Source: Biformimicrobium ophioploci (lineage in GTDB: Bacteria; Pseudomonadota; Gammaproteobacteria; Pseudomonadales; Cellvibrionaceae). From it: a stretch of 64,000 bases of DNA. A program made the translations under genes and the position numbers. The notes beneath the pieces were generated by a model that saw nothing but the letters and a program-made list of their open reading frames with translations, did no database searches and had not been told where the DNA came from. Shown here piece after piece: positions 52,929 to 62,556 of this stretch (the first letter of the stretch is position 1; each line of letters starts with the position of its first letter). The stretch lies in the NCBI RefSeq assembly GCF_030270605.1, contig NZ_BSYJ01000004.1:1-64000 (forward strand), given 5' to 3'.

Positions 52929-54164
52929 TCAGGTGGGGTCGAGCATGATGGACAGCCAGAACTTCTCGGTATCCAGGCCGAAACCGTCCGCGTTGTAGTT
53001 GGCGTACTTGGCCTGCAGGGTCAGGTGTTTGTTGACCTTGAAGGTTGCGACGAAATCATATTCGTCGCCATAGTAGTCGTCGCCGCGATCAGAGCGGAAG
53101 TTGTGGTAGATGAAGCCCAGTTGCACGCCGCAGAGCTTGCCCCCGAGCGAGGCGTAGGCGTCCTTGACGCCATCACCGGGGGTGTTCAGGAAAGTATCGG
53201 CCCAGCCCTGGAACTTGTGCAGTGTCGCCAGTGGCGTGATGAATGCCGCATCGCCTTCGCCGCTCAATACCTCATAGCCAAAACCCAGCGTAACGGGTTG
53301 CACGGGCACCTTGATTTCACCGAGGAAGTAGTTGGCGTTATAACTGTTGGGGTTGTCACCGTTGTCGGTCTGCAGGGCGGCGGAAAGCGTCCATTGAAAG
53401 CCGTCGGCGATATCGCCACGGGCCGCTTTGCCGGTGAATTGCAGGCCGACAGTCTGGTTGGACAGGGTGTCGTTATTGTTGAAATCCATCCAGTAGGCAA
53501 ACGGCGTCAATACCATGCCTTCGGCGATTGCAAAGGGCAGGCGCAACCCGCCCACATCGCCTTCTAGGTCCGCTGTCGGGCCGTCGGGGCCAAAGATCCG
53601 GTTAACGTTCCAGCTATAGGTCAGGTCGCCACGCCAGCGCTTGCCCATGGCCCACTCGCCGCGCACCGCGTCATAGGTCTGCTCGTTCTGGCGCCAGCCC
53701 ACATTGCCAATAAAGCGCGCATTGTCCTGTATTATGCGCTGGCGCCCGAACGTGGCCGTGAGCGGTTCCGTCTTGTAGCGGAACAGGGCCTGATTCACTT
53801 CGGTACCGGTCGGATCAGCAACCACTGGATAGTCGGTGCGCCCGTTGACGGTGGAATTGTAGTCCTCGCTGCCAATCACCGAAATGTCGTCCACTTCAAT
53901 CATGAAGTTCCAGTGATCCAGCGTGCCGGAGTGCCAGCTCACCCGGCTGCGCAGGGTGCGGGCATTGGCGTCGCGTTCCCTGCTATCCTGGTCTACCAGT
54001 TCATGACGCAGCCGGAAGCTGAAATCCAGGCAGCCGCCGCAGACGGCGTCACCCACAGTATGGGCTTGCGTATGGTCGGCCTTTGCAGGACTGGCGAATG
54101 GCGGCATCGCAAGGAAAACTGCTGCGAGGCCGGCGGTTGTATGGGCGAGCATTTTTCTTTCCAT
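52929..54164 (-). CDS. outer membrane porin of the alginate-export type, copy 2
   Basis: A 411-residue paralogue of the porin at 34088. The signal peptide covers about residues 1-28 ('AVFLAMPPFASPAKA'). Shared segments include 'DYNSTVNGRTDYPVVADPTG', 'GTEVNQALFRY', 'GWRQNEQTYDAVRG', 'ATLHKFQGWADTFLNTPGDG' and the closing strands. Instead of ending in phenylalanine it ends 'LSIMLDPT', an atypical C-terminus for an outer membrane barrel. An extra 'CGGCLD' pair of cysteines near residue 43 is not in copy 1. The start at 54164 is chosen by frame; an ATG 12 bases later is possible. It is divergent from the Rieske gene. Confidence 0.8.
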   Translation of the reverse strand: MERKMLAHTTAGLAAVFLAMPPFASPAKADHTQAHTVGDAVCGGCLDFSFRLRHELVDQDSRERDANARTLRSRVSWHSGTLDHWNFMIEVDDISVIGSEDYNSTVNGRTDYPVVADPTGTEVNQALFRYKTEPLTATFGRQRIIQDNARFIGNVGWRQNEQTYDAVRGEWAMGKRWRGDLTYSWNVNRIFGPDGPTADLEGDVGGLRLPFAIAEGMVLTPFAYWMDFNNNDTLSNQTVGLQFTGKAARGDIADGFQWTLSAALQTDNGDNPNSYNANYFLGEIKVPVQPVTLGFGYEVLSGEGDAAFITPLATLHKFQGWADTFLNTPGDGVKDAYASLGGKLCGVQLGFIYHNFRSDRGDDYYGDEYDFVATFKVNKHLTLQAKYANYNADGFGLDTEKFWLSIMLDPT

Positions 54165-54352
54165 GGTATGCCTGCGCGGAGGGGACACGGTATTTTTGCA
54201 GTCTAGCCGACTAACTGCGCTCCCTGCGGCGGGCATCCTTGCGCATGATCCAGGCCCGCTAATCAAGTCACCTATCCAGGCCCTTACCCAAGCCCCTATC
54301 CAACCCTGAAAGCCTGCGTTAAGCTGGCATGAAAAATAACAATGGAGTGGCC

Positions 54353-55666
54353 ATGAACCGCTTTATTCCATTACGGGAAGACGACCAGGCGCAGCTGCAG
54401 TCGCGGGTGGCTTCTCAGCTCGCGGACCCGGATGCCGCCCTGGCCGGTTATTTTTACGACTCGCCCCTCGTTTATCAGCGGGAGCTGGAAAATGTGATGT
54501 TCAGGTCCTGGCATTTCGCCGGGCATGTCAGTCAGCTCCGCGAAAGTGGCGACTACTTCCTGTATGAGATTGCCACCGAGTCCGTGATCGTGGTGCGCGA
54601 TGCCGCTGGTGAAATCCACGGCCTGATCAACTCCTGCCGGCACCGTGGCGCACGGGTTTGTGATACCCCTTGCGGGAATCGCAAGACCTTTGTCTGTCCT
54701 TACCACGGTTGGGTATACGGCCATGATGGTGCCCTGCGCGGTGCGCGTGCGATGGAGAGCCTGCAGGGTTTCAGTCGCGAGGATTACCCGCTGAAGAAAG
54801 TCCGGGTGGCCGTGCGCTTCGGTATGATCTTTATCAATTTCGATCGCGAGGCCGTGGACTTTGAAGCCTGCCTCGCACACCTGGATGCACAGATGCGTCC
54901 TTACCAGCTGGAGCACGCGAAGGTCGCGCACCGGCAGGTATACAGCGTGGATGCGAACTGGAAAATCGCGCTGGGCAACTACCTGGAATGCTATCACTGC
55001 GAAACCGCACACAGGCTGTATTCACGCGTTCACTCATTCAAGTCTCCCGAGCATGAAGTTGCTGGCCTCAATCGCGATATGTGGGCGCGGTCTGCCCAGG
55101 CGACCGGTGTCCCCGGGCTGGAAAAATCGGTTTACCGGATCTTCCGCGAAGCGCCGGGTTTCGGGGCCTGCGTGTATACCAGTCGCTATGCGCTGTTCCC
55201 GGGTTTCAAGACGGGTAGCGCGAATGGCGAGCCGCTGGCGCCACTGATGGGCGAATTCAGGGGGTACGATGAGGGCGCGGCTGATTACCAGTTTGGGCCG
55301 TTGGCCTACATGCTCAACTACCCGGATCACTGTGTCCTGTTTCGCTATGTCCCTCGTGCAATCGATAAAACCGATATGGAGATTATCTGGTTTGTGCATG
55401 GGGATGCCGAGGAAGGCGTCGATTACCAGCGCGATGCGCTGGTGCACCTCTGGCATGAGACCACCCTTGAGGACAAGCGCATTATCGACCTGAATGCGGC
55501 GGGTATCGGCTCCCATTTTTTCGAGCCCGGACCACAGCATCCCCAATTCGAGGATACGCCCAGGCGCTTCTTCGACTGGTATCTGAACGCGCTTGTCGGC
55601 AATTTCGAGGTAATCGACCCAACACCCCGACAGCATCGCACCAGCGCCAGGGAAACAGCGGAGTAA
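54353..55666 (+). CDS. Rieske-type ring-hydroxylating oxygenase alpha subunit
   Basis: A 437-residue oxygenase component. Rieske [2Fe-2S] ligands are C95 and H97 ('CRHRG') and C115 and H118 ('CPYHGW'). The catalytic domain has 'NYLECYHCETAH' with H215 and H220 as mononuclear iron ligands. The sequence is of the glycine betaine/carnitine monooxygenase-like group rather than classical naphthalene dioxygenase, so demethylation of a quaternary amine is one possibility. No reductase gene is next to it. The start at 54353 has GGAG five bases upstream; 54329 would add eight residues. An NhaC-type transporter follows after 14 bases. Confidence 0.85.
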   Translation: MNRFIPLREDDQAQLQSRVASQLADPDAALAGYFYDSPLVYQRELENVMFRSWHFAGHVSQLRESGDYFLYEIATESVIVVRDAAGEIHGLINSCRHRGARVCDTPCGNRKTFVCPYHGWVYGHDGALRGARAMESLQGFSREDYPLKKVRVAVRFGMIFINFDREAVDFEACLAHLDAQMRPYQLEHAKVAHRQVYSVDANWKIALGNYLECYHCETAHRLYSRVHSFKSPEHEVAGLNRDMWARSAQATGVPGLEKSVYRIFREAPGFGACVYTSRYALFPGFKTGSANGEPLAPLMGEFRGYDEGAADYQFGPLAYMLNYPDHCVLFRYVPRAIDKTDMEIIWFVHGDAEEGVDYQRDALVHLWHETTLEDKRIIDLNAAGIGSHFFEPGPQHPQFEDTPRRFFDWYLNALVGNFEVIDPTPRQHRTSARETAE

Positions 55667-55680
55667 AGCGGGAAACCATT

Positions 55681-57426
55681 ATGAACACCTTATCCCTCGC
55701 CTCGGAGAGGCACAGAAAAAGGACTGGCAGGAGGTGTTCATTGGCTGCCACATTGATTCCTTGCATGCTGATGCCTGCCGGCGCCTTTGCTGCGGATGGT
55801 AGTCATGCGGGCTGGGTCTCGATAGTGCCGCCCTTACTTGCCATTGTGCTGGCACTACTCCTGCGGCAGGTACTACCGGCGCTATTTGCCGGCGTCTGGG
55901 TTGGGGCCTGGGCCATAGAGGGTGGCGGCCTTTCCGGGCTCCTTGATGGCCTGCTGCGTACCGGGGATACCTACATCGTCGGTGCGCTGGCAGACAGTGA
56001 TCATGCAGCCATTATCGTCTTCTCCATGGTGATTGGCGGTATGGTGGGGGTGGTATCCCGCAATGGCGGCATGCAGGGTATTGTTGCGCGCCTAGTGCGT
56101 TGGGCCGGTAACGCGCGCCGTGCGGCGCTGGCTACGGCGGGCATGGGTCTGGCAATCTTTTTTGACGACTACTCCAACACCCTGGTGGTGGGCAACACCA
56201 TGCGGCCGGTAACCGACCGCCTGAAAATTTCCCGGGAAAAGCTCGCCTACATCGTCGATTCGACCGCGGCGCCGGTCTGCTGCATTGCCCTGGTCACGAC
56301 CTGGATCGGGTTTGAAGTCGGGCTGATCAGTGATGCGCTGCAGGCCGCGGGCTCGACGCTCGAGCCATACAGTGTATTCCTCAACTCAATTCCATTCAGT
56401 TTCTACCCGCTACTGGCGATTTTTTTCGTATTACTGGTGGCAGCGACCGGGCGCGATTTCGGGCCGATGCTGGCCGCGGAGCGACGCGCGCGTGGTGGCG
56501 ATTGCTGTGGTGTGCCCATTGTGGACAACGATTTGCCACTTCACGATGTGGTCGAACCGCTGCCGGACCGGCCGGTGCGTGCGATCAATGCCCTGTTGCC
56601 GCTCCTGACCCTGATCATCGGCGTAGTGGTGGGGCTGGGGGTAACCGGCGGTGGCGGTGACGGCAAAACGGTTGCAGATATCCTGGCTGCAGCAGACTCC
56701 TACAAGGCGCTGATGTGGGCAGCCATCGCCAGCTCACTGGTGGCTGTGGTGCTTTCAGTGGCGCAGCGTATCCTGACCCTGGAACAGGCGATGAACGCCT
56801 GGTTTATCGGCGTGCGTTCCATGCTGTTCGCAATGCTGATCCTGATACTGGCGTGGTCCCTGGCCGGTGTAACGGACGCATTGGGCACGGCACGATTCCT
56901 GGTCGAGCAAATCGGTTCAAGCGTCGCGCCCTTCCTGCTGCCCACGCTGGTATTCCTGGTGGCAGCCGCGACTGCATTTTCAACCGGTACCAGCTGGGGC
57001 ACCATGGGTATCCTGATGCCGCTGGTGGTGCCGCTGGCCTGGGCGATTTGCGGCGGAGAAAGCGCAATACCGGCGGGTGAAGGACAGGTTTTCTATGCGT
57101 CGATCGCCAGCGTGCTGGCCGGCGCAATCTGGGGTGACCACTGCTCACCCATTTCGGATACCACCATTCTGTCTTCCATGGCGTCTGGCTGCGACCATGT
57201 GGAGCATGTGCGCACCCAGTTGCCCTATGCCACCGTGGTCGCGGCAGTGGCCATCCTGTGCGGATCACTGCCAGCGGGATTGGGTTTGGCACCATGGCTC
57301 AGTCTGCTGGTTTCCATGCTTATACTGCTTATGGCGCTTTTTTATTTTGGCCAGCGGGATGAGGTGACGCTGGCGGGAAAGCTGCAAACCGAAAGTGCGG
57401 CTAAAGTGGACATCAGATTGCAGTAG
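55681..57426 (+). CDS. NhaC-family Na+/H+ antiporter
   Basis: A 581-residue inner membrane protein with about twelve helices. The family signatures 'IFFDDYSNTLVVGNTMRPVTD' (described at about 158-178), 'STAAPVCCIALVTTWIGFE', 'STGTSWGTMGILMPLV' and 'GAIWGDHCSPISDTTILSS' (all in order) are found in NhaC-like and related amino-acid antiporters. The first 40 residues include a basic start and a hydrophobic segment. It is probably co-transcribed with the Rieske gene and may transport its substrate or product in exchange for sodium; this is inference. Confidence 0.83.
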   Translation: MNTLSLASERHRKRTGRRCSLAATLIPCMLMPAGAFAADGSHAGWVSIVPPLLAIVLALLLRQVLPALFAGVWVGAWAIEGGGLSGLLDGLLRTGDTYIVGALADSDHAAIIVFSMVIGGMVGVVSRNGGMQGIVARLVRWAGNARRAALATAGMGLAIFFDDYSNTLVVGNTMRPVTDRLKISREKLAYIVDSTAAPVCCIALVTTWIGFEVGLISDALQAAGSTLEPYSVFLNSIPFSFYPLLAIFFVLLVAATGRDFGPMLAAERRARGGDCCGVPIVDNDLPLHDVVEPLPDRPVRAINALLPLLTLIIGVVVGLGVTGGGGDGKTVADILAAADSYKALMWAAIASSLVAVVLSVAQRILTLEQAMNAWFIGVRSMLFAMLILILAWSLAGVTDALGTARFLVEQIGSSVAPFLLPTLVFLVAAATAFSTGTSWGTMGILMPLVVPLAWAICGGESAIPAGEGQVFYASIASVLAGAIWGDHCSPISDTTILSSMASGCDHVEHVRTQLPYATVVAAVAILCGSLPAGLGLAPWLSLLVSMLILLMALFYFGQRDEVTLAGKLQTESAAKVDIRLQ

Positions 57427-57756
57427 CGGAGCGCGAGAACCTCGCTGAAATATTACAGCTTGCGCAGGTTTGATACGCGGCGACTGCAAGTTTAGTTGCG
57501 ACTTTTCGGGCATTTTTCTGATGCCTTTTCCGCAGACTCATCAGTTTTTCCGGGTGTAAGACAAACCGTCGACTTGGCTGCCATGTGCACGCTTCTGGAC
57601 CTACTCCGATCCGAATCGATGCTACGCTTGACCCTAATTGGTCTGTATCAAAACGGGCTGGCTAGGTTTCGGGCTGAACGAATAAATTTCCGAATCCGCA
57701 TCTGTCATTCAATTTCCTTGCTCATCGCCTGTGTAACCATAATAAACGGAGAAAAA
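57427..57756 (+). other. intergenic region opening an AT-richer segment
   Basis: I see no supported gene or RNA in these 330 bases. A frame opens at 57496 and runs into the next gene, but its first 87 codons show no conserved protein features. Composition becomes visibly richer in A and T from here to the window end, suggesting a different history. Confidence 0.4.
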
Positions 57757-58611
57757 ATGGCCGTACATTTCGCCGATCTTTTCCTGCATCCACAAGATAT
57801 ATTGTTCAAGCTGTGGAAGAGACTGCCATTCGGGTCGTTCAAAACACGTATGGATTTCGATATTTTTCCGCGACCTCATTATGCATACTGCGTGTGGCAT
57901 GCTGCCAGGCAAGCCGAGCTCCTCAGGATACCCAGAATAAGCTTGGTGGAGTTTGGTGTTGCTGGCGGAAATGGGCTGGTTGAGTTGGAAAAGCTGGCGC
58001 AGGAAGTTGAAAAAGAATTTCCTGTCGAATTTGAAATATACGGATTTGATAGCGGTATGGGGTTACCTGCACCACAAGATTATCGCGATTTACCGTATAT
58101 CTGGAAGGAAGGGTTCTTCCATATGGATCTCCCTGCGCTAAAGGCCAGACTGGCCAGGTCCACCCTCGTAATGGGAGACGTTGCCGAGACTGTACCCAGA
58201 TTTTTCGAAGATTATCCGGATGCTGCACCTATCGGCGCAATTTTTTCCGACCTTGACTACTACAGCTCTACACGTGACTCTCTTGGCCTACTCAAGGCTC
58301 CGGACCAAAAAATCCTGCCCCGTGTCTATTTGTACTTCGATGATATCATGAGTGCGGAGCTCGGAGGGCTGATGTGTGATGAGGTTGGCCAACTCAAGGC
58401 AATCAGTGAATACAATAGCTCAAATGAGTTTAAAAAGCTGGCGCCGATTCATGGCATGCAGTACACAAGAAAGCGCCCGGCTCGCTGGAACGAGCAGATC
58501 TATATTCACCACAGTTTCAGCCATAATCAGTATGCGATGTATGTCCATTCTGATAGTAATCGTCAACTGCCGCTTACAAATAGGGGTTTGAATGACGGGA
58601 GCGCCATATGA
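57757..58611 (+). CDS. TylF-like SAM-dependent methyltransferase
   Basis: A 284-residue protein. 'VEFGVAGGNGLVELE' at 64-78 is a SAM-binding glycine motif of the TylF/macrocin-O-methyltransferase type. 'IYGFDSGMGLP' (about 97-107), 'GAIFSDLDYYSST' and 'VYLYFDDIMS' supply the acidic residues that bind metal and SAM in that family. GGAG lies before ATG 57757. Its stop overlaps the next gene's ATG (ATGA at 58608). The substrate is probably a sugar or peptide-like product of a surface-polysaccharide or secondary-metabolite pathway, inferred from the neighbours. Confidence 0.75.
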   Translation: MAVHFADLFLHPQDILFKLWKRLPFGSFKTRMDFDIFPRPHYAYCVWHAARQAELLRIPRISLVEFGVAGGNGLVELEKLAQEVEKEFPVEFEIYGFDSGMGLPAPQDYRDLPYIWKEGFFHMDLPALKARLARSTLVMGDVAETVPRFFEDYPDAAPIGAIFSDLDYYSSTRDSLGLLKAPDQKILPRVYLYFDDIMSAELGGLMCDEVGQLKAISEYNSSNEFKKLAPIHGMQYTRKRPARWNEQIYIHHSFSHNQYAMYVHSDSNRQLPLTNRGLNDGSAI

Positions 58612-59429
58612 GCTTGTTGCCGGTTCGAGTCAATGGCGATTCGGTTTCATTTGACAGAGAACAATGTATCGAACTCGGTGAAAAAAATCACGATACCTAC
58701 GAAACTGCAAGCCCTTTCAGGCATATTGTGCTGGATGACTTCTTACCTTCTGATCTTCTGGCCCGGGTAATTAAAGAGTTCCCGGACAGACAGAAAGGAA
58801 GATTTTCGAACTCTCAGTCCAAGCTGAAGACTGGCTACCAGCTTGAAATGATATCCAGCCCATTTATTACAAACTTGTTTTACGCCTTGAACTCATCCCA
58901 GTTCCTTTCATTTCTGGAGTCCCTGACTGGTATTGATGGTCTGATATCGGATCCTCATTATGGCGGTGGTGGGTTGCACGAGACAGCTCGTGGTGGGCAC
59001 CTTTCCATTCATGCCGATTTTAATCTGCATCAGAAGCTGAATTTGTGGAGACGCCTGAACCTGATTCTGTACCTCAATGAAGACTGGTTGCCGGAGTACG
59101 GTGGGGACCTGGAGTTATGGAGTAAAGACATGTCTGAGTGTGATATCCGTGTCCAGCCCACGTTCGGTCGGGCTGTGATATTCAATACCACAGAAGAATC
59201 CTGGCATGGACATCCAGAGCCCCTGAATTGTCCGGAGAATCGCTATCGAAGGTCCTTGGCACTTTATTACTATACTGCACCCAGAAATTTTTCTATCAAG
59301 AAACACACAACAATTTTTCGATCCAGGCCGGGAAGCGGAGACCGGGCGAATCGAAAAGATATTATGGCCGATTTCTTACGGGATATTTGTCCACCGGTTA
59401 TCTGGCGAAAATTTTCCAAAGGTACCTAG
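58608..59429 (+). CDS. 2-oxoglutarate/Fe(II)-dependent oxygenase (prolyl-hydroxylase type)
   Basis: A 273-residue protein with the double-stranded beta-helix pattern of Fe(II)/2OG oxygenases: H135 and D137 in 'SIHADFN', the distal histidine in 'SWHGHPEP' (H200 or H202), and an arginine ('NRYRRSLALYYYT', about 213-215) to bind 2-oxoglutarate. 'LNEDWLPEYGGDLELW' is the strand around the first metal ligands. Such enzymes hydroxylate proteins or small molecules. It is translationally coupled with the methyltransferase and followed by the Asn-synthase-like gene. Confidence 0.78.
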   Translation: MSLLPVRVNGDSVSFDREQCIELGEKNHDTYETASPFRHIVLDDFLPSDLLARVIKEFPDRQKGRFSNSQSKLKTGYQLEMISSPFITNLFYALNSSQFLSFLESLTGIDGLISDPHYGGGGLHETARGGHLSIHADFNLHQKLNLWRRLNLILYLNEDWLPEYGGDLELWSKDMSECDIRVQPTFGRAVIFNTTEESWHGHPEPLNCPENRYRRSLALYYYTAPRNFSIKKHTTIFRSRPGSGDRANRKDIMADFLRDICPPVIWRKFSKGT

Positions 59430-59496
59430 CGGACTTTGCGGCAATTAGAAGGCCTGATATTTTTACAAATCACTGATTTCGGGAGCCTGAAATAAA

Positions 59497-60969
59497 GTGC
59501 CTCTTCTGCCAAAACAAATCATTATTTCTCGTCGGCCAGAGCACCTGCTGGACAATTCTTCCGTTATTGAAATTTGTGGCTACTACGTTAACTCGAGTAG
59601 GGAAGTTCCTGTAATTAATCTCCGTGACCCAGATGGCGAAAATCTTGGAGTCCTTCTTGGGTGGGCGGTCCAATCCAGCACCCTACTTCAGAATGGCGAC
59701 AGTCTTGAGACCCGAATTTCACCTGACGGTATACCGGAAATCAGTGATGAGCTGTGCGGTCGTTATATTTTGCTGTTCAAAGTTGGTGACGGGATACGGG
59801 TGTGTACTGATGCCGGCGGTTTGTTCCCCTTAGTATACTCTGAAAAACTGGATGCATTAGCATCAACCACGACAGCCATGGAGCTTGTTGCCAAGCAAAG
59901 GCAAAGTGAAGCCTCTGGGGAGTTGCTTGATATATTGCGGTTGATAGGGTGGATACCATTTGGGCTCACGACCTTTGAAGGTGTCCGGCGGCTATTGCCG
60001 AATTTCTACCTTGACATCTCCTCCTCTGTACCGGTGCGTTTCTATGCTCCAGATGGAATTATCAATCCAGATACAAGTGCGTCCGTGAATGGCGTACTGG
60101 ATCGTCTCCGTGCCAACATTGGCGCGATCATTCGCGGCAATGCCGGTTTCGTACACCTTACCGGCGGGTGGGATTCACGCATGGTACTGGCTGCCGCGCG
60201 CCCCTGGGCTTCAGAGTGTGTGTTTGAAACGGTGGCCGGCCGGGGAACCGAACTGGACTGTCACCTTGCCGCAGGATTGGCATCCAAGTATGGGTTGAAG
60301 CATGAACTTCTGCCTTTTGTAAGTCCTCGCCAGGAAGAAATGGAAGACTGGCAGTACCGCGTGGGGTATTGCCTGACTGATGCCGTATCACGATTAGGGC
60401 CAACAGCAAGGGCGTATGACCGCAATTATCATTGTATCAACGGCGTCTGCGGGGAGGTTGCAAGAGCATATTATTGGGCGCGGGGATACTCTGGTACCGA
60501 GAAGATTCAACCAGATGAACTACTTGAACGTCTGGGCATTCCGGAGTCGCCGCTGATGTTGCGAGAGGCGGACAATTGGCTGTCCAGCCTGGGAGAACGC
60601 CGCCCGACCCAGATTCTGGATGTTGCATATATCGAACAACGGCTTGGCTGTTGGGCGGGGCCGAGCGTATTTGGACATAAGGTTGCTTACCCCACACTTT
60701 CCCCTTTTAATAGTCGCGCCATATATCGTTTGGCGTTAGCTCTTCCAGAGGATGCTCGAATAAATAACCGTTTTGCAAGGGCTCTTGTCCTACAGGCCTG
60801 GCCAGAGCTTTTGAGAATTCCGATAAATCGTGCTGAGGGAATAAGCAAGCTGCGATTTGCCAAGCAGGAACTCAAGTACTTCGCAAGAGCGATTGGAGCG
60901 AAAGAGCTGGTCACCACCATGAAGGGCTGGAAAACCCGCAGGCTGAAGTTATTCAGACCCGTATCCTAG
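59497..60969 (+). CDS. asparagine-synthase-like ATP-dependent ligase without the glutaminase cysteine
   Basis: A 490-residue protein starting at GTG 59497. The N-terminal 190 residues resemble a class II glutamine amidotransferase fold ('GRYILLFKVGDGIRVCTDAGG'), but residue 2 is proline, so the nucleophile Cys2 needed for glutamine hydrolysis is missing. The synthase domain has the PP-loop 'LTGGWDSRMVLAAA' (T222-R228). Such degenerate proteins make amide bonds with other donors, as in lasso-peptide cyclases and polysaccharide amidases. It completes a cassette with the two previous genes. No precursor peptide was found. Confidence 0.75.
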   Translation: MPLLPKQIIISRRPEHLLDNSSVIEICGYYVNSSREVPVINLRDPDGENLGVLLGWAVQSSTLLQNGDSLETRISPDGIPEISDELCGRYILLFKVGDGIRVCTDAGGLFPLVYSEKLDALASTTTAMELVAKQRQSEASGELLDILRLIGWIPFGLTTFEGVRRLLPNFYLDISSSVPVRFYAPDGIINPDTSASVNGVLDRLRANIGAIIRGNAGFVHLTGGWDSRMVLAAARPWASECVFETVAGRGTELDCHLAAGLASKYGLKHELLPFVSPRQEEMEDWQYRVGYCLTDAVSRLGPTARAYDRNYHCINGVCGEVARAYYWARGYSGTEKIQPDELLERLGIPESPLMLREADNWLSSLGERRPTQILDVAYIEQRLGCWAGPSVFGHKVAYPTLSPFNSRAIYRLALALPEDARINNRFARALVLQAWPELLRIPINRAEGISKLRFAKQELKYFARAIGAKELVTTMKGWKTRRLKLFRPVS

Positions 60970-61050
60970 CGGAGGGGTGTTGTTGACACTTTCAGCCATC
61001 ATAAGGGAGAGGTACCAACTTGCTCCCCCACAGACAGGAAGAGTGATGAG

Positions 61051-62556
61051 TTAATTTTTGCTGCCGGTGGCCTCGACATTGCCAGGTGGCAATGGAGGTG
61101 AGGGTACCTGCTCGTAAGGCCCGACGCTGTGCACGCTGTTGCTTCGGGGTACACCGTTATCCATCAAGAAGCCCTCGCTATCTAGAGAGCCGAGTGTAGT
61201 AGGAGGTTGGTTGTTTGCATCCCCAAAGTTCCGACCAATCGATTCTGTAGACAGGAGGAATATAGGTAGGTCCGTATAAGAGTACTTGAAATTCGTCGGC
61301 TTCAGGAAAAACGTGCCATTTTCGAAGTCCATTGGCGCATTATTACATCCCATATACGTGCTTACATAGACTTTGGAAGTGCCGCTAGGGCTTTCTGCTG
61401 ACCATCCGCTACCAGCCTGGAATGACCAGAATATATTGTTACTCTCTATAGCCCCTCGGGGCACAATGGTCATTCCCAGGAGAATATTGTTATAGACTCG
61501 TAGTCCCGAACCCGAGTAGCCTGCGGCAACATTGTGAACCACTAGGGCGCCATTATATCGATAGCGCGCATCCGCATCAGTGCCGTCGCTACAGCTCCCA
61601 TTTTTACGGTGAGCCATGATAAAATTATTTCGAACAACAACGTTGTTTCCGAGGTTATACATGCGTAGTGCATAGGGGTTCTGGGTATTGAAAAGAGCAT
61701 TGTTTTCAATGGTGATATCTCTGTAGGCTGTCTCAGTGCCAGCTAGTCCGGATTCATAGAACATTATTCCTGAAGAATTACCCATAGAATGCATGTAGTT
61801 GCTTCGAATGGTCAGGCTGCTGCTTCGTACGGATATGATACTCTGGTGAGGATCCTTGAATGCCATCGGATCTTGCGGGTAGCGAGTGTATGGCTCAGAG
61901 CGAATATGATTTAGTTCTATCACTCCTTCAGAATTACCCCCTAACCACTGAATGCCAGTACCCCCCTTCGTGGTAATGAAGTTACGGCGTATTGTTACTT
62001 TGGCAGAGTTATTGACATGGACACCGCGGAAAAGCTCGTAAAGTTTTACGCGCTCTACAAGGATGTCCCTGGAGGCTGATATATCAACGCCGTCAATTCC
62101 TGCGCTGGGGCCTTTCGACCAATGGGCTGCGTGCACCTCGCTGTTCAGTAGCTGGAAATTCTGTACCTGATTCAGCGTGACCATGTTACCACTGGCGTCA
62201 CTGTTAACTTCAAAACCATCAAAAATAAGATTGGCTTCGGCAAGTGAGCCGTACGACACCGTTATCTGTCCAAGTTTCGGTTTGGCGCCGGCAGCCGCCT
62301 TAAATTTTATATAGCTGGTGTTACCTGCGGGGCTTCGCTCGGAGTAGCTACCATAATCGCCTGCAGCGACAATAACTACGTCGCCACCATTGGCTGAAGA
62401 GCGCGCCTTGGTGAGTGTCTTCCAGGGGGCGTTCTCGGAGCCATCATTCTCATCATTGCCCCCGCCGGCGTCGACAAAATAAGTTGCGGCGCGGGCCGCG
62501 TGCCATGGCAAGATTGCGCAAGCCGCGAGGACGACAAAAGAGTATTTGATTCGCAC
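61051..62556 (-). CDS. secreted right-handed beta-helix protein
   Basis: A 501-residue exported protein. The signal peptide is 1-23 ('PWHAARA'). The opening 'TYFVDAGGGNDENDGSENAPW' (about 24-44) is typical of DUF1565/pectate-lyase-like beta-helix proteins, followed by 'KTLTKA'. Residues about 100-400 are repeating coils with 'VTIRRNFI', 'LTIRSNYMHSMG' and 'ITIENNALFNTQN'. It may be a polysaccharide lyase, epimerase or adhesin-like surface protein; no catalytic residues can be assigned. It faces the Asn-synthase-like gene across 81 bases. Confidence 0.75.
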   Translation of the reverse strand: MRIKYSFVVLAACAILPWHAARAATYFVDAGGGNDENDGSENAPWKTLTKARSSANGGDVVIVAAGDYGSYSERSPAGNTSYIKFKAAAGAKPKLGQITVSYGSLAEANLIFDGFEVNSDASGNMVTLNQVQNFQLLNSEVHAAHWSKGPSAGIDGVDISASRDILVERVKLYELFRGVHVNNSAKVTIRRNFITTKGGTGIQWLGGNSEGVIELNHIRSEPYTRYPQDPMAFKDPHQSIISVRSSSLTIRSNYMHSMGNSSGIMFYESGLAGTETAYRDITIENNALFNTQNPYALRMYNLGNNVVVRNNFIMAHRKNGSCSDGTDADARYRYNGALVVHNVAAGYSGSGLRVYNNILLGMTIVPRGAIESNNIFWSFQAGSGWSAESPSGTSKVYVSTYMGCNNAPMDFENGTFFLKPTNFKYSYTDLPIFLLSTESIGRNFGDANNQPPTTLGSLDSEGFLMDNGVPRSNSVHSVGPYEQVPSPPLPPGNVEATGSKN

